Positions 9,205 through 19,092 of a stretch of DNA of 64,000 nt are shown here, in pieces. The stretch's first letter is position 1. Every line of letters begins with the position of its first letter. The stretch lies in the NCBI RefSeq assembly GCF_041200025.1, contig NZ_CP165628.1, positions 3,968,001-4,032,000 of the forward strand. The letters are read 5' to 3'. The notes beneath the pieces are model-generated. The model worked only from the letters and a program-made list of their open reading frames with translations. It was not told the DNA's origin and made no database searches. A program made the translations under genes and the position numbers. The DNA is from Rouxiella sp. WC2420. GTDB taxonomy: Bacteria > Pseudomonadota > Gammaproteobacteria > Enterobacterales > Enterobacteriaceae.

Positions 9205-10683
9205 ATGTCATCTTTATCTATTTCACAAGCCATTTTCCGTCTTAGCGATACGCGCACTCTCGATTTACCCGAGTTAACCTTGCGCCAGGGTGAAACCTGG
9301 TCTTTCGTCGGCTCGAACGGTAGCGGAAAATCGGCCCTGGCGCGTGCCATTGCTGGAGATTTGGGGTTATTGGAAGGCTCGCGCAACAGCGATTTCGGCA
9401 GCATTGTTCGCCTCTCTTTTGAGCAGTTGCAAAAGCTGGTGGCCGACGAATGGCAGCGCAATAACACCGATATGTTAAGCGCCGATGAAGACGATACTGG
9501 CCGAACCACTGCTGAAATTATTCAGGAGCAGGTCCATGATGCGGCCCGCTGCGAGAAGCTGGCGGCGCAGTTTGGTATTGCGCACCTGTTGAGTCGACGC
9601 TTCAAATATCTTTCAACTGGCGAAACACGTAAAACGCTGCTGTGCCAGGTATTGATGCAACAACCCGATCTTTTGGTGCTCGATGAACCGTTTGACGGGC
9701 TAGACGTCAAGGCGCGGGAACAGCTGGCGGAGATGCTGGCAGAGCTTGCCGCGCAGGGCCAGACGATGGTGCTGGTATTGAACCGCTTCGATGATATTCC
9801 TGATTTTATCCAATACGTTGGCGTGCTTGCTGACTGCTCTTTGGCGTCTGTCGGGCCGCGTCAGCAAGTGTTGTCAGAGGCGTTGGTTGCCCAGTTGGCG
9901 CATAGCGAAACGCTGAGCGGGATGAATTTGCCCGAAGCTGAGGATCCGACCCAGAAAGCCCTGTTGCCTGCCGATCAACCGCTGATCGTACTTCGTAATG
10001 GTGTGGTTCAGTACAACGACAAACCTATCTTGCACGGGCTGACTTGGCAGGTGGATGTGGGACAGCATTGGCAAATCGTCGGTCAAAACGGAGCCGGGAA
10101 ATCGACCCTGCTAAGCCTTATCACTGGCGATCATGCACAGGGTTACAGCAACGATTTAACCTTGTTTGGTCGCCGTCGTGGCAGCGGAGAAACCATCTGG
10201 GATATCAAGCGCCATATCGGCTATGTCAGCAGTAGCCTGCATCTCGATTACCGCGTCAGTTCAAATGTTCGCAACGTAATTTTATCCGGATTCTTTGATT
10301 CGATTGGCATTTATCAGGCCGTTTCCGATCGCCAACAGCAGCTGACCACCCAATGGCTGGAACTGCTTGGATTGGGCGGACGCACGGCTGATACGCCATT
10401 CCATAGCCTCTCCTGGGGTCAACAACGTCTGGCGCTAATTGCGCGTGCGCTGGTCAAACACCCTGCCTTGCTGATCCTCGATGAACCATTACAAGGCCTT
10501 GACCCGCTTAACCGCCAATTGGTGCGACGCTTTATCGACGTGCTGATCGGCGAAGGCAACACCCAGCTACTGTTCGTTTCCCATCATGCGGAAGATGCCC
10601 CGCAATGTATTTCACATCGACTGACTTTTGTGCCGGATGGGGAGATTTATCAATACCAGATTGATGAGCTGGATCGCGGTTAG
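9205..10683 (+). CDS. modF: ModF, tandem-ATPase protein of the ABC superfamily
   Basis: A 492-residue cytoplasmic protein with two ABC nucleotide-binding domains and no membrane segments. The first has Walker A GSNGSGKSALARA (about 37-49), signature LSTGETRK and Walker B LLVLDEPFDGLD; the second has GQNGAGKSTLL, LSWGQQR and LLILDEPLQGLD. E. coli ModF (PhrA) is co-transcribed with modE and its function is not well defined; links to molybdenum transport and to photoreactivation have been proposed. The gap of 175 bases from modE suggests a separate or secondary promoter. A repeat-rich block follows. Confidence 0.92.
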   Translation: MSSLSISQAIFRLSDTRTLDLPELTLRQGETWSFVGSNGSGKSALARAIAGDLGLLEGSRNSDFGSIVRLSFEQLQKLVADEWQRNNTDMLSADEDDTGRTTAEIIQEQVHDAARCEKLAAQFGIAHLLSRRFKYLSTGETRKTLLCQVLMQQPDLLVLDEPFDGLDVKAREQLAEMLAELAAQGQTMVLVLNRFDDIPDFIQYVGVLADCSLASVGPRQQVLSEALVAQLAHSETLSGMNLPEAEDPTQKALLPADQPLIVLRNGVVQYNDKPILHGLTWQVDVGQHWQIVGQNGAGKSTLLSLITGDHAQGYSNDLTLFGRRRGSGETIWDIKRHIGYVSSSLHLDYRVSSNVRNVILSGFFDSIGIYQAVSDRQQQLTTQWLELLGLGGRTADTPFHSLSWGQQRLALIARALVKHPALLILDEPLQGLDPLNRQLVRRFIDVLIGEGNTQLLFVSHHAEDAPQCISHRLTFVPDGEIYQYQIDELDRG

Positions 10684-10734
10684 GTTGGTTTTAGATTGGG
10701 AATCTAAAGGCAACTTTTTGTTTTAGGGATTGGG

Positions 10735-10866
10735 GCAGCGCACTAGGGTTTAATTCAGCATCTTGTGCTGCGCACGGCCTTTAATGCTGCGCATGGCTTA
10801 GGTGTTGCGCACGGCCTTTAGCTTAACTTCAAATTCAACTTTAACTTCAACTTCAAATTCAACTTC
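10735..10866 (-). repeat. Short degenerate repeats flanking the reverse structured element
   Basis: Two kinds of short repeats sit here. At 10765-10822 the unit GCTGCGCACGGCCTTTA occurs three times in variants (two GCGCACGGCC, one GCGCATGGC). At 10823-10866 there is a run of AACTTCAAATTC/AACTTC units. The first family is also found on the other strand next to the forward element (11592-11630, GCCCGTGCGCAGCA), so the two flanks of this block mirror each other. Confidence 0.7.
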
Positions 10867-11146
10867 ATGCGCTTCGCTTACTGGGCTGCGGCCCAGACCG
10901 CCTCAAGGGTGGCCCTTGGGCCGCCACCCTTAAGAATCCCGGGCCCCTTTTCTCGTGACCAGATTGGTGCAAAAAAAGTAGATCGTTTCAGAAGCCTCCT
11001 TGCGTGGCGTTGGCCACGGCCCTGCGGGCTGCCTTCACTCAGTCGGGAGCCAAAAGCGTCTCCCTTTCCTTCGCTCAGCGTAGGCCTGAGGCCGCCAATA
11101 GTAGCTAAAAAGAAAAACCGGCAACTCTACGGCGGTCAAAAGCCGA
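10867..11146 (-). repeat. Structured dispersed repeat, copy 1 (reverse orientation)
   Basis: One of three copies of an element of about 270 bp. Read on the - strand it has the shared blocks GTTGCCG, ATTGGCGGCCTCA and CTGAAACGA, and four hairpins: 11045-11064 (GGGAG/CTCCC), 11019-11029 (GCCC/GGGC), 10905-10931 (AAGGGTGGC/GCCACCCTT) and 10881-10896 (CTGGGC/GCCCAG). The same hairpins occur at the same positions in the other copies with different paired bases. No coding potential matches known families; short open frames across it are incidental. Confidence 0.75.
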
Positions 11147-11267
11147 TCTCACAAAGATAGGTCTCTTAGGTTTGTTCGAGACTAAATATAACTTTTGATT
11201 TCGTTTTTGAATTAATAAAACCGATATTCACAGAATGTCACCTTCAAAAAAAATTCTTGTCAGAAGA

Positions 11268-11540
11268 AAGGCCTTTTGACCTCAGCTTAGGTTGCCGATT
11301 TTTCTTTAATAGCCCTGATTGGCGGCCTCGGGGCGGCGCTAAGGGAGGGAGAAAGACGTTTTTGGCTTTCGAACGAACGAGGGGACCGCGCAGCGGCGCG
11401 ACCAACGCCACACACAGTCGCAACTGAAACGAACTCATCGTCTGGTGCCGTAAAGGCAAACAAAACCAAAGGGCGCGGAGATGCAAGAGGGCTCGCCCTG
11501 AAGACCTCTTGCCCGGTTCCGGCACTGCCGGTTAATTGAC
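11268..11540 (+). repeat. Structured dispersed repeat, copy 2 (forward orientation)
   Basis: Second copy of the element, head-to-head with copy 1. Shared blocks are GTTGCCG (11290), ATTGGCGGCCTC (11318) and CTGAAACGAACTCAT (11424). Hairpins are at 11351-11370 (GAAAG/CTTTC), 11386-11396 (CCGC/GCGG), 11483-11512 (GCAAGAGG/CCTCTTGC) and 11519-11531 (CCGGC/GCCGG). It is continuous with the tandem repeats that follow. Confidence 0.75.
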
Positions 11541-11945
11541 CATTGAAATGAGTGAACCGGAAAAACTGCTCGGTGATTATTGACCTTAAAAAGCCCGTGC
11601 GCAGCATCTAAAGCCCGTGCGCAGCACCCAAAACGCGGAGATGCAAGAGGGCTCGCCCTGAAGACCTCTTGCCCGGTTCCGGCACTGCCGGCTAATTGAC
11701 CATTGAATTTAGTGAACCGGAAAAACGCCTCGGTGATCATTGACCTTAAAAAGCCCGTGCGCAGCATCTACAGCGCTGAGATGCTGCCGGCTAAATATCC
11801 AATGAAATGAGTGAACCGGAAAACGCCTCGGTGATTATTGACCTTAAAAAGCCCGAGCGCAGCATCTAAAGCCAGCGCACAGCACCTACAGCGCTGAGAT
11901 GCTGCCGGTTAAATGATCATTGAAATGAGTGAACCGGAAAAATGG
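11474..11945 (+). repeat. Tandem repeats of decaying length between modF and galE
   Basis: Four units follow one another. Units 1 and 2 (from 11474 and 11634, period 160) share CGCGGAGATGCAAGAGG and the hairpin of the dispersed element; units 3 and 4 (about 11771 and 11889) keep only the GAGATGCTGCCGG...GAGTGAACCGGAAAA and CCTTAAAAAGCCCG parts. All contain the line ATTGAAATGAGTGAACCGG with small changes. The series appears to be a duplicated 3' end of the structured element. I see no gene in 10684-12258. Confidence 0.8.
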
Positions 11946-12068
11946 CTCATAGTTTATTGGTTTAAGAGTTGATACAGGGCAGTAGACCACAAGAATCAGC
12001 CTGAATAATTGACTTAAAACTAACCTCGGAAATTGCCCATAAAAAACAATTTTGCAATAAAAAAATCA

Positions 12069-12084
12069 CTGTAATCGATTACAC
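12069..12084. promoter_or_regulatory. Additional GalR/GalS-type operator upstream of the gal promoter
   Basis: CTGTAATCGATTACAC matches the gal operator consensus (GTGTAA-NCGN-TTACAC) at all but the first base. Its centre is 99 bp upstream of the site in the normal external-operator position. E. coli gal has only the two downstream sites. Confidence 0.65.
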
Positions 12085-12167
12085 TATACGTATCCCAAGG
12101 GTTCAAAGGGGATTATCCCCTTCCCTATCCCCCATGGTACGAAGCCTATCACAGTGGTAAACTAGAG

Positions 12168-12183
12168 GTGTAAACGATTCCAT
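12168..12183. promoter_or_regulatory. gal external operator (OE)
   Basis: GTGTAAACGATTCCAT differs at one base from E. coli gal OE. Its centre lies 110 bp from the internal operator in galE, close to the E. coli spacing that allows GalR/HU DNA looping. Confidence 0.88.
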
Positions 12184-12185
12184 TT

Positions 12186-12228
12186 TATAAGATGGATCAC
12201 CTTTTTACGCACCACAGCATGATATTGT
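12186..12228 (+). promoter_or_regulatory. gal P1 promoter with likely CRP site
   Basis: TATAA-N6-TCACC (12186-12201) is a weak CRP-like half-conserved palindrome centred 18 bp from OE, the position of the CRP site in E. coli gal. TATTGT at 12223-12228 is placed as the P1 -10 box for a start near 12235. The CRP match is modest; the position carries most of the weight. Confidence 0.55.
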
Positions 12229-12258
12229 TACCCACATCATTTCCATCAAGGAGTCGAT

Positions 12259-13275
12259 ATGTACGTTCTAGTGACAGGTGGTAGCGGTTACATTGGTAGC
12301 CATACTTGCGTTCAATTAATTGAAGCGGGCTATTCGCCAATCATTCTGGATAACCTTTGCAACAGCAAAGCCAGCGTTTTGGAACGCATCACTACTCTGA
12401 CGGGTAAAACTCCCGTTCTGATCCAGGGCGATATTCGCGACCGCGCATTGCTGGACAAAATCTTCAGCGAATATAAAGTCGATTCGGTTATTCACTTTGC
12501 CGGCCTGAAAGCCGTGGGTGAGTCGGTGAACAAACCGCTGGAATATTACGATAACAACGTTCACGGCTCGCTGGTGCTGGTTGAAGCAATGCGCGCCGCT
12601 GGCGTGACTAACCTCATTTTTAGTTCATCGGCCACAGTTTACGGCGATCAGCCTAAAACCCCTTACGTTGAAGATTTCCCAACCGGAACGCCTTCCAGCC
12701 CTTATGGCCAAAGCAAACTGATGGTTGAGAAAATCCTGCAAGATTTGCAGCGTGCGCAACCGAACTGGAGCATCTCTCTGCTGCGCTATTTCAATCCAGT
12801 CGGTGCGCATCCGTCGGGCCTGATGGGTGAAGATCCACAAGGTATCCCCAACAACCTGATGCCGTTTATCGCGCAGGTTGCCGTAGGTCGTCGCGAGTCG
12901 CTGTCAGTATTTGGCAACGACTATGACACTCCAGACGGTACCTGTCTGCGTGACTACATTCACGTGGTCGATCTGGCCGATGGTCACATCGCCGCGATGA
13001 AAACCCTGCATGACAAACCGGGCGTACACATTTACAACCTCGGAGCAGGTGTCGGCAAGAGCGTTCTTGATGTTATCAATGCCTTCAGCGAAGCCTGTGG
13101 CAAGCCGGTGAATTACCACTTTGCCCCGCGCCGCGCTGGAGATTTGCCAGCTTATTGGGCTGATCCGGGCAAGGCGGCCAAAGAGCTGAATTGGCGTGTA
13201 AGCCGTACTTTGGAAAACATGGCGGACGATACCTGGCTGTGGCAATCAAAAAACCCACAGGGCTATCCAGATTAA
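12259..13275 (+). CDS. galE: UDP-glucose 4-epimerase
   Basis: Short-chain dehydrogenase-like enzyme that interconverts UDP-galactose and UDP-glucose in the Leloir pathway and supplies UDP-galactose for surface polysaccharides. It has 338 residues, as in E. coli. The NAD-binding GGSGYIGSHTC loop is at the N-terminus (residues 7-17), and the catalytic YGQSK (Tyr-x-x-x-Lys) is near residue 149. The first gene of galETKM; the internal operator lies inside its first codons. AAGGAG precedes the ATG. galT follows after nine bases. Confidence 0.96.
   Translation: MYVLVTGGSGYIGSHTCVQLIEAGYSPIILDNLCNSKASVLERITTLTGKTPVLIQGDIRDRALLDKIFSEYKVDSVIHFAGLKAVGESVNKPLEYYDNNVHGSLVLVEAMRAAGVTNLIFSSSATVYGDQPKTPYVEDFPTGTPSSPYGQSKLMVEKILQDLQRAQPNWSISLLRYFNPVGAHPSGLMGEDPQGIPNNLMPFIAQVAVGRRESLSVFGNDYDTPDGTCLRDYIHVVDLADGHIAAMKTLHDKPGVHIYNLGAGVGKSVLDVINAFSEACGKPVNYHFAPRRAGDLPAYWADPGKAAKELNWRVSRTLENMADDTWLWQSKNPQGYPD
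12278..12293. promoter_or_regulatory. gal internal operator (OI) inside galE
   Basis: GTGGTAGCGGTTACAT is identical to E. coli gal OI and lies in the same galE codons. Together with OE it should form the GalR repression loop. Confidence 0.9.
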
Positions 13276-13284
13276 GGAAAGAGA

Positions 13285-14334
13285 ATGTCTGATTTTGATC
13301 CCATCGAGCATCCGCACCGCCGCTATAACCCGCTGAGCGATCAGTGGGTATTGGTCAGCCCGCACCGTGCCAGGCGACCGTGGCAGGGTCAGCAGGAAAC
13401 GCCTTCGCAGGAAACCTTGCCTAAACACGACCCAGACTGTTTCCTGTGTCCGGGCAATACTCGCGTGACCGGTGACGTCAACCCCGATTACCAGGGGACG
13501 CACGTGTTTACCAATGATTTTGCGGCGCTGATGCCGGATACGCCTTTTGCGCCGGAAAGCGAAGACCCATTAATGCGTTGTCAGAGTGCGCGCGGCACCA
13601 GCCGGGTTATTTGCTTCTCTCCCGACCACAGCAAAACCCTGCCTCAGTTGTCGCTGCCTGCCCTTGAAAAGGTCGTGCATACCTGGCAGGAGCAAAGCGC
13701 GGATTTAGGCAAAACTTACCCGTGGGTTCAGGTTTTCGAGAACAAAGGCGCGGCGATGGGCTGCTCTAACCCGCATCCGCACGGTCAAATTTGGGCCAAC
13801 AGCTTCCTGCCTAATGAAGCTGACCGTGAAGATCGTCTACAGCGTCAATATCTGGCGCAGTATGGTTCTTCGATGCTGCTTGATTACGTGCAGCGCGAGC
13901 TGGCAGACGGCAGCCGAACGGTAGTTGAAACTGAACACTGGCTGGCGGTAGTGCCTTACTGGGCTGCATGGCCTTTTGAAACGCTGCTGCTGCCAAAAGC
14001 CAAAGTTCTGCGCCTCACCGAGCTTGGCGAAGCGCAAAGCAGCGATCTGGCATTGGCGCTGAAAAAACTCACTAGCCGCTACGATAACCTGTTCCAGTGC
14101 TCTTTCCCGTATTCAATGGGTTGGCATGGCGCACCGTTTAGCGAGGGTGATTACTCGCACTGGCAGCTGCATGCCCATTTTTATCCGCCATTGCTGCGCT
14201 CGGCGACGGTAAGAAAATTCATGGTCGGCTATGAAATGCTGGCTGAAACCCAACGAGACCTGACTGCCGAACAGGCCGCTGAACGTCTGCGAGCAGTGAG
14301 CGACGTTCACTATCGTGAAGCCGGAGTTAAATGA
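13285..14334 (+). CDS. galT: Galactose-1-phosphate uridylyltransferase
   Basis: HIT-superfamily enzyme that transfers UMP from UDP-glucose to galactose 1-phosphate, giving UDP-galactose and glucose 1-phosphate. It has 349 residues (348 in E. coli). The active-site motif [10 protein letters not shown] contains the His-Pro-His nucleophile near residue 165, and the zinc-binding cysteines lie in DCFLCPGN near residue 52. It is the second gene of the gal operon and overlaps the galK start at TGATGG. Confidence 0.96.
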   Translation: MSDFDPIEHPHRRYNPLSDQWVLVSPHRARRPWQGQQETPSQETLPKHDPDCFLCPGNTRVTGDVNPDYQGTHVFTNDFAALMPDTPFAPESEDPLMRCQSARGTSRVICFSPDHSKTLPQLSLPALEKVVHTWQEQSADLGKTYPWVQVFENKGAAMGCSNPHPHGQIWANSFLPNEADREDRLQRQYLAQYGSSMLLDYVQRELADGSRTVVETEHWLAVVPYWAAWPFETLLLPKAKVLRLTELGEAQSSDLALALKKLTSRYDNLFQCSFPYSMGWHGAPFSEGDYSHWQLHAHFYPPLLRSATVRKFMVGYEMLAETQRDLTAEQAAERLRAVSDVHYREAGVK

Positions 14335-15482
14335 TGGAATTGAAAAACAAAACCCTGGAAATCTTTGAACAGAAATTCGGCTATCCGGCCACCGTGACTA
14401 TCAAGGCTCCTGGCCGCGTCAATCTGATTGGCGAACACACCGACTACAACGACGGCTTTGTACTGCCTTGCGCCATTGATTACGAAACGGTAATTGCCTG
14501 CGGTCAACGCAACGATCGCATTATCCGCGTTATCGCCGCAGATTATGAAAATGAGCAAGACGAATTCTCGCTCGACGATCCCATAGTCAGCACCAATGCG
14601 CTACCGTGGGCCAACTACGTGCGCGGGGTGGTCAAACATCTGTTACTGCGCAACAGCGAATTTTCCGGCGCCGATATGGTGATAAGCGGCAATGTACCGC
14701 AGGGCGCGGGCCTGAGTTCATCGGCCTCGCTGGAAGTGGCGGTCGGCCAGGCGCTGAAAAGTCTCTATGATCTGGATATCGACGGTGTACAACTGGCGCT
14801 AAACGGTCAGGAAGCAGAAAACCAGTTCGTGGGCTGCAACTGCGGCATCATGGACCAGCTGATTTCCGCATTGGGCAAAGAGAATCACGCGCTGCTGATT
14901 GACTGCCGATCGCTGGAAACCAAAGCGGTTTCGATGCCAAAAGATGCCTCGGTTGTGATCATCAACTCCAACGTGAAACGCGGTCTGGTCGACAGCGAAT
15001 ACAATACGCGTCGCAAACAGTGTGAAGAAGCGGCACGTTTCTTTGGCGTTAAGGCGCTGCGTGACGTGGATATTGCCTTGTTTGCCGCCAGGGAAGCCGG
15101 CCTTGATCCGCTGACTGCCCGTCGCGCACGTCACGTGATTACCGAAAACGATCGCACTCAGGCCGCCGCTATTGCCCTGAGCCACGGTGATTTGAAAACC
15201 ATGGGCGTATTGATGGCGGATTCTCACGCCTCGATGCGTGACGATTTCGAAATCACCGTGCCACCCATCGACACGCTGGTTGAAATCGTTAAATCAGTTA
15301 TTGGTGATAAAGGCGGCGCACGCATGACCGGCGGCGGCTTTGGCGGCTGCATTGTGGCATTAATGCCGAGCGAGCTGGTTGAAAAAGTGCGCAAAACCGT
15401 CGCTCATGAATATCACGCTAAAACGGGTATCAAAGAAACATTCTACGTTTGCCAGGCTTCAGAAGGTGCCAGCATATGTTAA
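14334..15482 (+). CDS. galK: Galactokinase
   Basis: GHMP kinase that phosphorylates galactose at C1 using ATP. Length is 382 residues from ATG 14334; a second in-frame ATG at 14331 would add one methionine. It has the galactokinase signature [17 protein letters not shown] near residue 25, the ATP-binding [13 protein letters not shown] near residue 125 and the C-terminal [11 protein letters not shown]. The start overlaps the galT stop and the end overlaps the galM start by seven bases, consistent with translational coupling. Confidence 0.96.
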   Translation: MELKNKTLEIFEQKFGYPATVTIKAPGRVNLIGEHTDYNDGFVLPCAIDYETVIACGQRNDRIIRVIAADYENEQDEFSLDDPIVSTNALPWANYVRGVVKHLLLRNSEFSGADMVISGNVPQGAGLSSSASLEVAVGQALKSLYDLDIDGVQLALNGQEAENQFVGCNCGIMDQLISALGKENHALLIDCRSLETKAVSMPKDASVVIINSNVKRGLVDSEYNTRRKQCEEAARFFGVKALRDVDIALFAAREAGLDPLTARRARHVITENDRTQAAAIALSHGDLKTMGVLMADSHASMRDDFEITVPPIDTLVEIVKSVIGDKGGARMTGGGFGGCIVALMPSELVEKVRKTVAHEYHAKTGIKETFYVCQASEGASIC

Positions 15483-16522
15483 CACCAGTCGACACCCAGC
15501 GAGCCCCGGACGGCTCGCCATTTCAGTTGGTTACGCTAAAAAATCCTGCTGGGACAACGGCTACCTTTATGGATTGGGGTGCTACCTGGTTATCTTTGGT
15601 TCTGCCTCTGCAAGCGGGTGGACAGCGCGAGCTGCTGCTGGGCTGTCAGAGCCCGGAAATATATCCTCGGCAAACCGCTTATCTGGGCGCGACAGTGGGC
15701 CGCTATGCCAACCGCATCGCCCGTTCGCAGTTCCAGATCGACTGCAAACCGCATTTATTGGTTGCCAATCAGGGCGTCCACCAGCTGCACGGCGGGCCAG
15801 AGGGTTTTAACGCTCGTCGTTGGAAAATCCTTAACTATACCGAGCAAAAGGTGAGCTTCCAGCTGGTATCGCCAGATGGCGATCAGGGTTACCCTGGCGA
15901 GCTGACCGCCGAGGTTCACTACGTTTTGACCAATGATAACCGCCTGGAAATCAGCTACAAGGCGCAGGTTGATAAGCTTTGTCCGGTGAATCTGACTAAT
16001 CACGCCTATTTCAATCTCGACGGCGAAGGTCACGACGTGCGTAAGCATAAGCTACAGCTGTTCGCAGAGCGTTTCCTGCCTATTGATAGCGACGGGATTC
16101 CGTGCGCTGATTTAACTTCGGTACAACAAACCGGGATGGATTTCCGCAAGCCGAAAACGCTGGCTCAAGATTTTCTCGCCGATCGCGATCAGCAACGGGT
16201 TAAAGGCTACGATCACGCTTACCTGCTATACGCCACCTGTAACGCCAGTGACAACGCGGCGGCGCACCTGTGGTCATCCGACGAAAAAGTCAAAATGTCG
16301 GTATTTACCTCGGCCCCTGCCCTACAGCTTTATACCGGTAATTTCCTCAACGGCACGCCGAACCGCAGCGGGGGGCAGTATGCCAATTACAGCGGCGTTG
16401 CGCTCGAGAGCGAATTCCTGCCAGATAGCCCGAATCATTCAACCTGGCCGCAGCCGAGCTGCTGGTTGAAACCGGGTCAGATTTATCGTTCAGCCACGGT
16501 GTATCAGTTTTTCGCGCTGTAA
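15476..16522 (+). CDS. galM: Galactose mutarotase (aldose 1-epimerase)
   Basis: Beta-sandwich enzyme that interconverts the alpha and beta anomers of galactose so that galactokinase can use the product of lactose cleavage. It has 348 residues (346 in E. coli). Catalytic histidine and glutamate lie in [12 protein letters not shown] (near residue 178) and [13 protein letters not shown] (near residue 313). The ATG at 15476 gives MLTPVDTQ and matches the family; an upstream in-frame ATG at 15449 lies inside galK. Last gene of galETKM; a terminator follows. Confidence 0.95.
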   Translation: MLTPVDTQRAPDGSPFQLVTLKNPAGTTATFMDWGATWLSLVLPLQAGGQRELLLGCQSPEIYPRQTAYLGATVGRYANRIARSQFQIDCKPHLLVANQGVHQLHGGPEGFNARRWKILNYTEQKVSFQLVSPDGDQGYPGELTAEVHYVLTNDNRLEISYKAQVDKLCPVNLTNHAYFNLDGEGHDVRKHKLQLFAERFLPIDSDGIPCADLTSVQQTGMDFRKPKTLAQDFLADRDQQRVKGYDHAYLLYATCNASDNAAAHLWSSDEKVKMSVFTSAPALQLYTGNFLNGTPNRSGGQYANYSGVALESEFLPDSPNHSTWPQPSCWLKPGQIYRSATVYQFFAL

Positions 16523-16535
16523 CTTTTCACCGCGC

Positions 16536-16569
16536 ATAAAAAAGGGCCATCTCGACAGGACGGCCCTTT
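16536..16569. terminator. Bidirectional terminator between galM and the TonB receptor
   Basis: AAAGGGCC pairs with GGCCCTTT across a 13-base loop. On the - strand it runs into TTTTTT, so it serves the receptor gene well and probably galM too. Confidence 0.8.
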
Positions 16570-16597
16570 GCTTATCTTGCCTTATCCATTGCCGAGA

Positions 16598-18967
16598 TTA
16601 GAAGTCGACGTTCACACCCAGCTGGAAGGTTCTGCCCGGCATGGTTGCCAGAGCCAGATCAGACTTGTCCTGGGCGGTTGAAGTCTCGGTATCGCGAGTA
16701 CTCAGGTAATCCCAGTATTTTCTGTCGGTGACGTTATAGATACCGCCGCTGATTTTGACGTTTTGCGCGACCTGCACATAGCCGGTCAAATCGACAATTC
16801 CGTAGCCCGGAATACGCGCATATTCGGTTGAGGAACTTCCCAGATTTCCGCCGGTATTGGTATAGCTTTCACGATTGGTTGGCGTTGCCTGCTTGCCTTT
16901 ATTGAAGGTTGCAGTGACTGCCATGCCGTAAAGTTTCGACGGGTCGTCATAGGCCAGTCCAGTGACCAGTTTCATTGGCGCTACACTTTCCAGAGATACG
17001 TATTTATCCCCTTCATAGCTCGATTTCGATGCGCCTTTGGCATAACCGAACGCCAGACGGGCGCTTAAACCATCCACTTGCTGATACCAGGTGCCGAAGT
17101 TGAAACGGGCACTGAGGCTGGTGCCATAGATATAGGCCTTGTCGCGGTTTTCTGCTTCATACGCCGTATAAATGTTGCTCGGAATATTGGTAAATACCGC
17201 TGGGCTGCCGGATCGGGTATAGCGAGTGTAGGCGATAAAGTTTTTGTACTGACTGTAGAAGGCGTTGAGGTTAAAGGTGATCCCCGGCGTCGCCTCGCCT
17301 TTGATGCCCCACTCATAGTTGTTGCTGGTTTCGGTCTTCAGATTTGGATTACCGATTAGCGCATACTGAGCTGTTCCGGCGTAGCTTGAACTAAGGTTCC
17401 AGGAACCGTAAAGCTGGCTGGCATCCGGGAACTGTGCGCCGCGCTTGTATTGCAGATAGGTTTGCACTTTTGGCGCGATATCATAGATAAAGGCCAAAGA
17501 CGGCAATAGCTCTGTGTCGCTGGTTTTGCTGTACAGCGTTGACAGCTCTGATTCCGACAGAGAACCACTGGCCAGTGCAGAAAGATCCTTAGGTTCGGAT
17601 TTTTGGTAGGCCAATCGCAGGCCCGGCACTACAGAGAAATTATGCCCGCCAAGATCCCAGGTCATGGTGTCTTCGGCAAAAGCGCCAAATACGTAAGTGC
17701 GGCTATTGGCAGCCGGCTGCATGATATAGGTGTATGCACTTTGATTCGGCGACTGGCTAAACGGACGCTCAGTTTCAGAAATATTGCCGTTCATGCCCCA
17801 ACGGAATTCGTGAATCCCCCAGGATTTGGCCATCTTGTTATCGAAACCCAGAGTGTGGGCATTCGAGTCTGAGAAGGTACGCACCATGCCGCTGCCGGTA
17901 GTCGTATTCGGGCCGTAGGTATTATCGTGCGCCTGGGTTCTTTGATAGAAAACGTGAGTGTCGATGGTGTCCACCAGCAGCGAGTACGGCGTCCAGTGAT
18001 CCAGCAGGCTTGCGCTGAAACGTCGAGTTTCGCTGCTCTGATAATCCCTGCCGTTAATGGCGGTTCCTGCGGTGTTCCATGAGTCAAAATTGGTGTGATT
18101 TGTTTTCTGATAGAGATCGACGGTACCCGTCAGAGTATGAGTATCGGTCGCAGCCCAGGTTCCAGACGCCATCAGCGCGTCGGAATGCCAGTTAGCCGGA
18201 TAGGCATCTCGCGTACCGCTATTGTTGCGCGTCTCTTGCCCGTCGCGGCGGCTCAGCACCACGATACCGCTGAGGTCGCGATCGCCACCGGCAACGGTAA
18301 TGCCGTTGTGCCAGCTGCGGTTGGCCGAATCGTAATCACTCTGGTAACCAAAGTAGCTGTGCTTGCTGGCATTCAAATAATCGTCGGCGGTCTTCGGCTT
18401 GAAGGAAACTGCGCCACCAATGGCGGTGTTGGCGTAGGAAACGTTGGTCGCACCAGACTGAATATCGACGGTGCCGTACATATAAGGATCAATATAGTCA
18501 CGGCCTATTCCAAAGGTGTCCTGCCCGGCGCGTCCGACATAAGGTCGCCCTGTGGCGTTAGGCTGGGCGATACCGTCAACGTCTATCGCCACGCGGTTGG
18601 ATTCCAGACCACGGATGTTGTAACCGGTATAACCGCCGCGATCAAAACCGCTTTTGCCGACAGAAGATCCACCCGCTGAACCTGTGGCGCTCACCAGCGG
18701 CTGGTAACGCATAATAGTACCAAAATCATTGCCGCCATCACGTTGCATATCTTTGGCGGTAATCTTGGTTTCATCACCGGCCTTTCTTTCGATTTTTGGT
18801 GAAATAACGGTCATGACATCGCCGGTATCGGCGTTTTTATTATCTGAGTTATTAACCACTGGTGTAGAAACTGCATTTTCCGCTGCGACGGCACTCATAA
18901 TCGAGCTGGCAACCAGGCTTAAAGACAGCAAGGTCTTAAGGTGACGTTTTCCCTTGTGTGGAGACAT
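16598..18967 (-). CDS. TonB-dependent outer-membrane receptor (heme/hemoglobin-receptor-like)
   Basis: A 789-residue outer-membrane receptor that should take up an iron compound using TonB energy. It has a signal peptide to about residue 29 (SIMSAVAA), a TonB-box-like DVMTVISPK near residue 50, a plug with YNIRGLESNRVAIDVDGI near residues 115-130, and a barrel ending in an aromatic residue (GVNVDF). The barrel contains GNPNL (near residue 539) and, ahead of it, a GAQFPDASQLYG segment, which resemble the NPDL and FRAP boxes of heme receptors. There is no N-terminal signalling domain, so it is not HasR-like in layout. A Fur box upstream predicts iron repression. The ligand is inferred. Confidence 0.82.
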   Translation of the reverse strand: MSPHKGKRHLKTLLSLSLVASSIMSAVAAENAVSTPVVNNSDNKNADTGDVMTVISPKIERKAGDETKITAKDMQRDGGNDFGTIMRYQPLVSATGSAGGSSVGKSGFDRGGYTGYNIRGLESNRVAIDVDGIAQPNATGRPYVGRAGQDTFGIGRDYIDPYMYGTVDIQSGATNVSYANTAIGGAVSFKPKTADDYLNASKHSYFGYQSDYDSANRSWHNGITVAGGDRDLSGIVVLSRRDGQETRNNSGTRDAYPANWHSDALMASGTWAATDTHTLTGTVDLYQKTNHTNFDSWNTAGTAINGRDYQSSETRRFSASLLDHWTPYSLLVDTIDTHVFYQRTQAHDNTYGPNTTTGSGMVRTFSDSNAHTLGFDNKMAKSWGIHEFRWGMNGNISETERPFSQSPNQSAYTYIMQPAANSRTYVFGAFAEDTMTWDLGGHNFSVVPGLRLAYQKSEPKDLSALASGSLSESELSTLYSKTSDTELLPSLAFIYDIAPKVQTYLQYKRGAQFPDASQLYGSWNLSSSYAGTAQYALIGNPNLKTETSNNYEWGIKGEATPGITFNLNAFYSQYKNFIAYTRYTRSGSPAVFTNIPSNIYTAYEAENRDKAYIYGTSLSARFNFGTWYQQVDGLSARLAFGYAKGASKSSYEGDKYVSLESVAPMKLVTGLAYDDPSKLYGMAVTATFNKGKQATPTNRESYTNTGGNLGSSSTEYARIPGYGIVDLTGYVQVAQNVKISGGIYNVTDRKYWDYLSTRDTETSTAQDKSDLALATMPGRTFQLGVNVDF

Positions 18968-19092
18968 AAAAAAGGCCTTAGGAAGATTAGGATTATTATT
19001 TTACTCAGCCATTTTTCCAGCGAAAAAAGACAAATCATACGCACAGCAATACCCTGTTATTTATCAGGTTTTATATAATCAATACTCGTAAT

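Noticed and set aside
11244-11767. Overlapping frames of 93-110 residues on the - strand
   Set aside because: They read through the dispersed and tandem repeats and repeat each other's sequence.
18095-18679. 194-residue frame antisense to the TonB receptor
   Set aside because: Opposite strand of a well-conserved receptor; the composition mirrors it.
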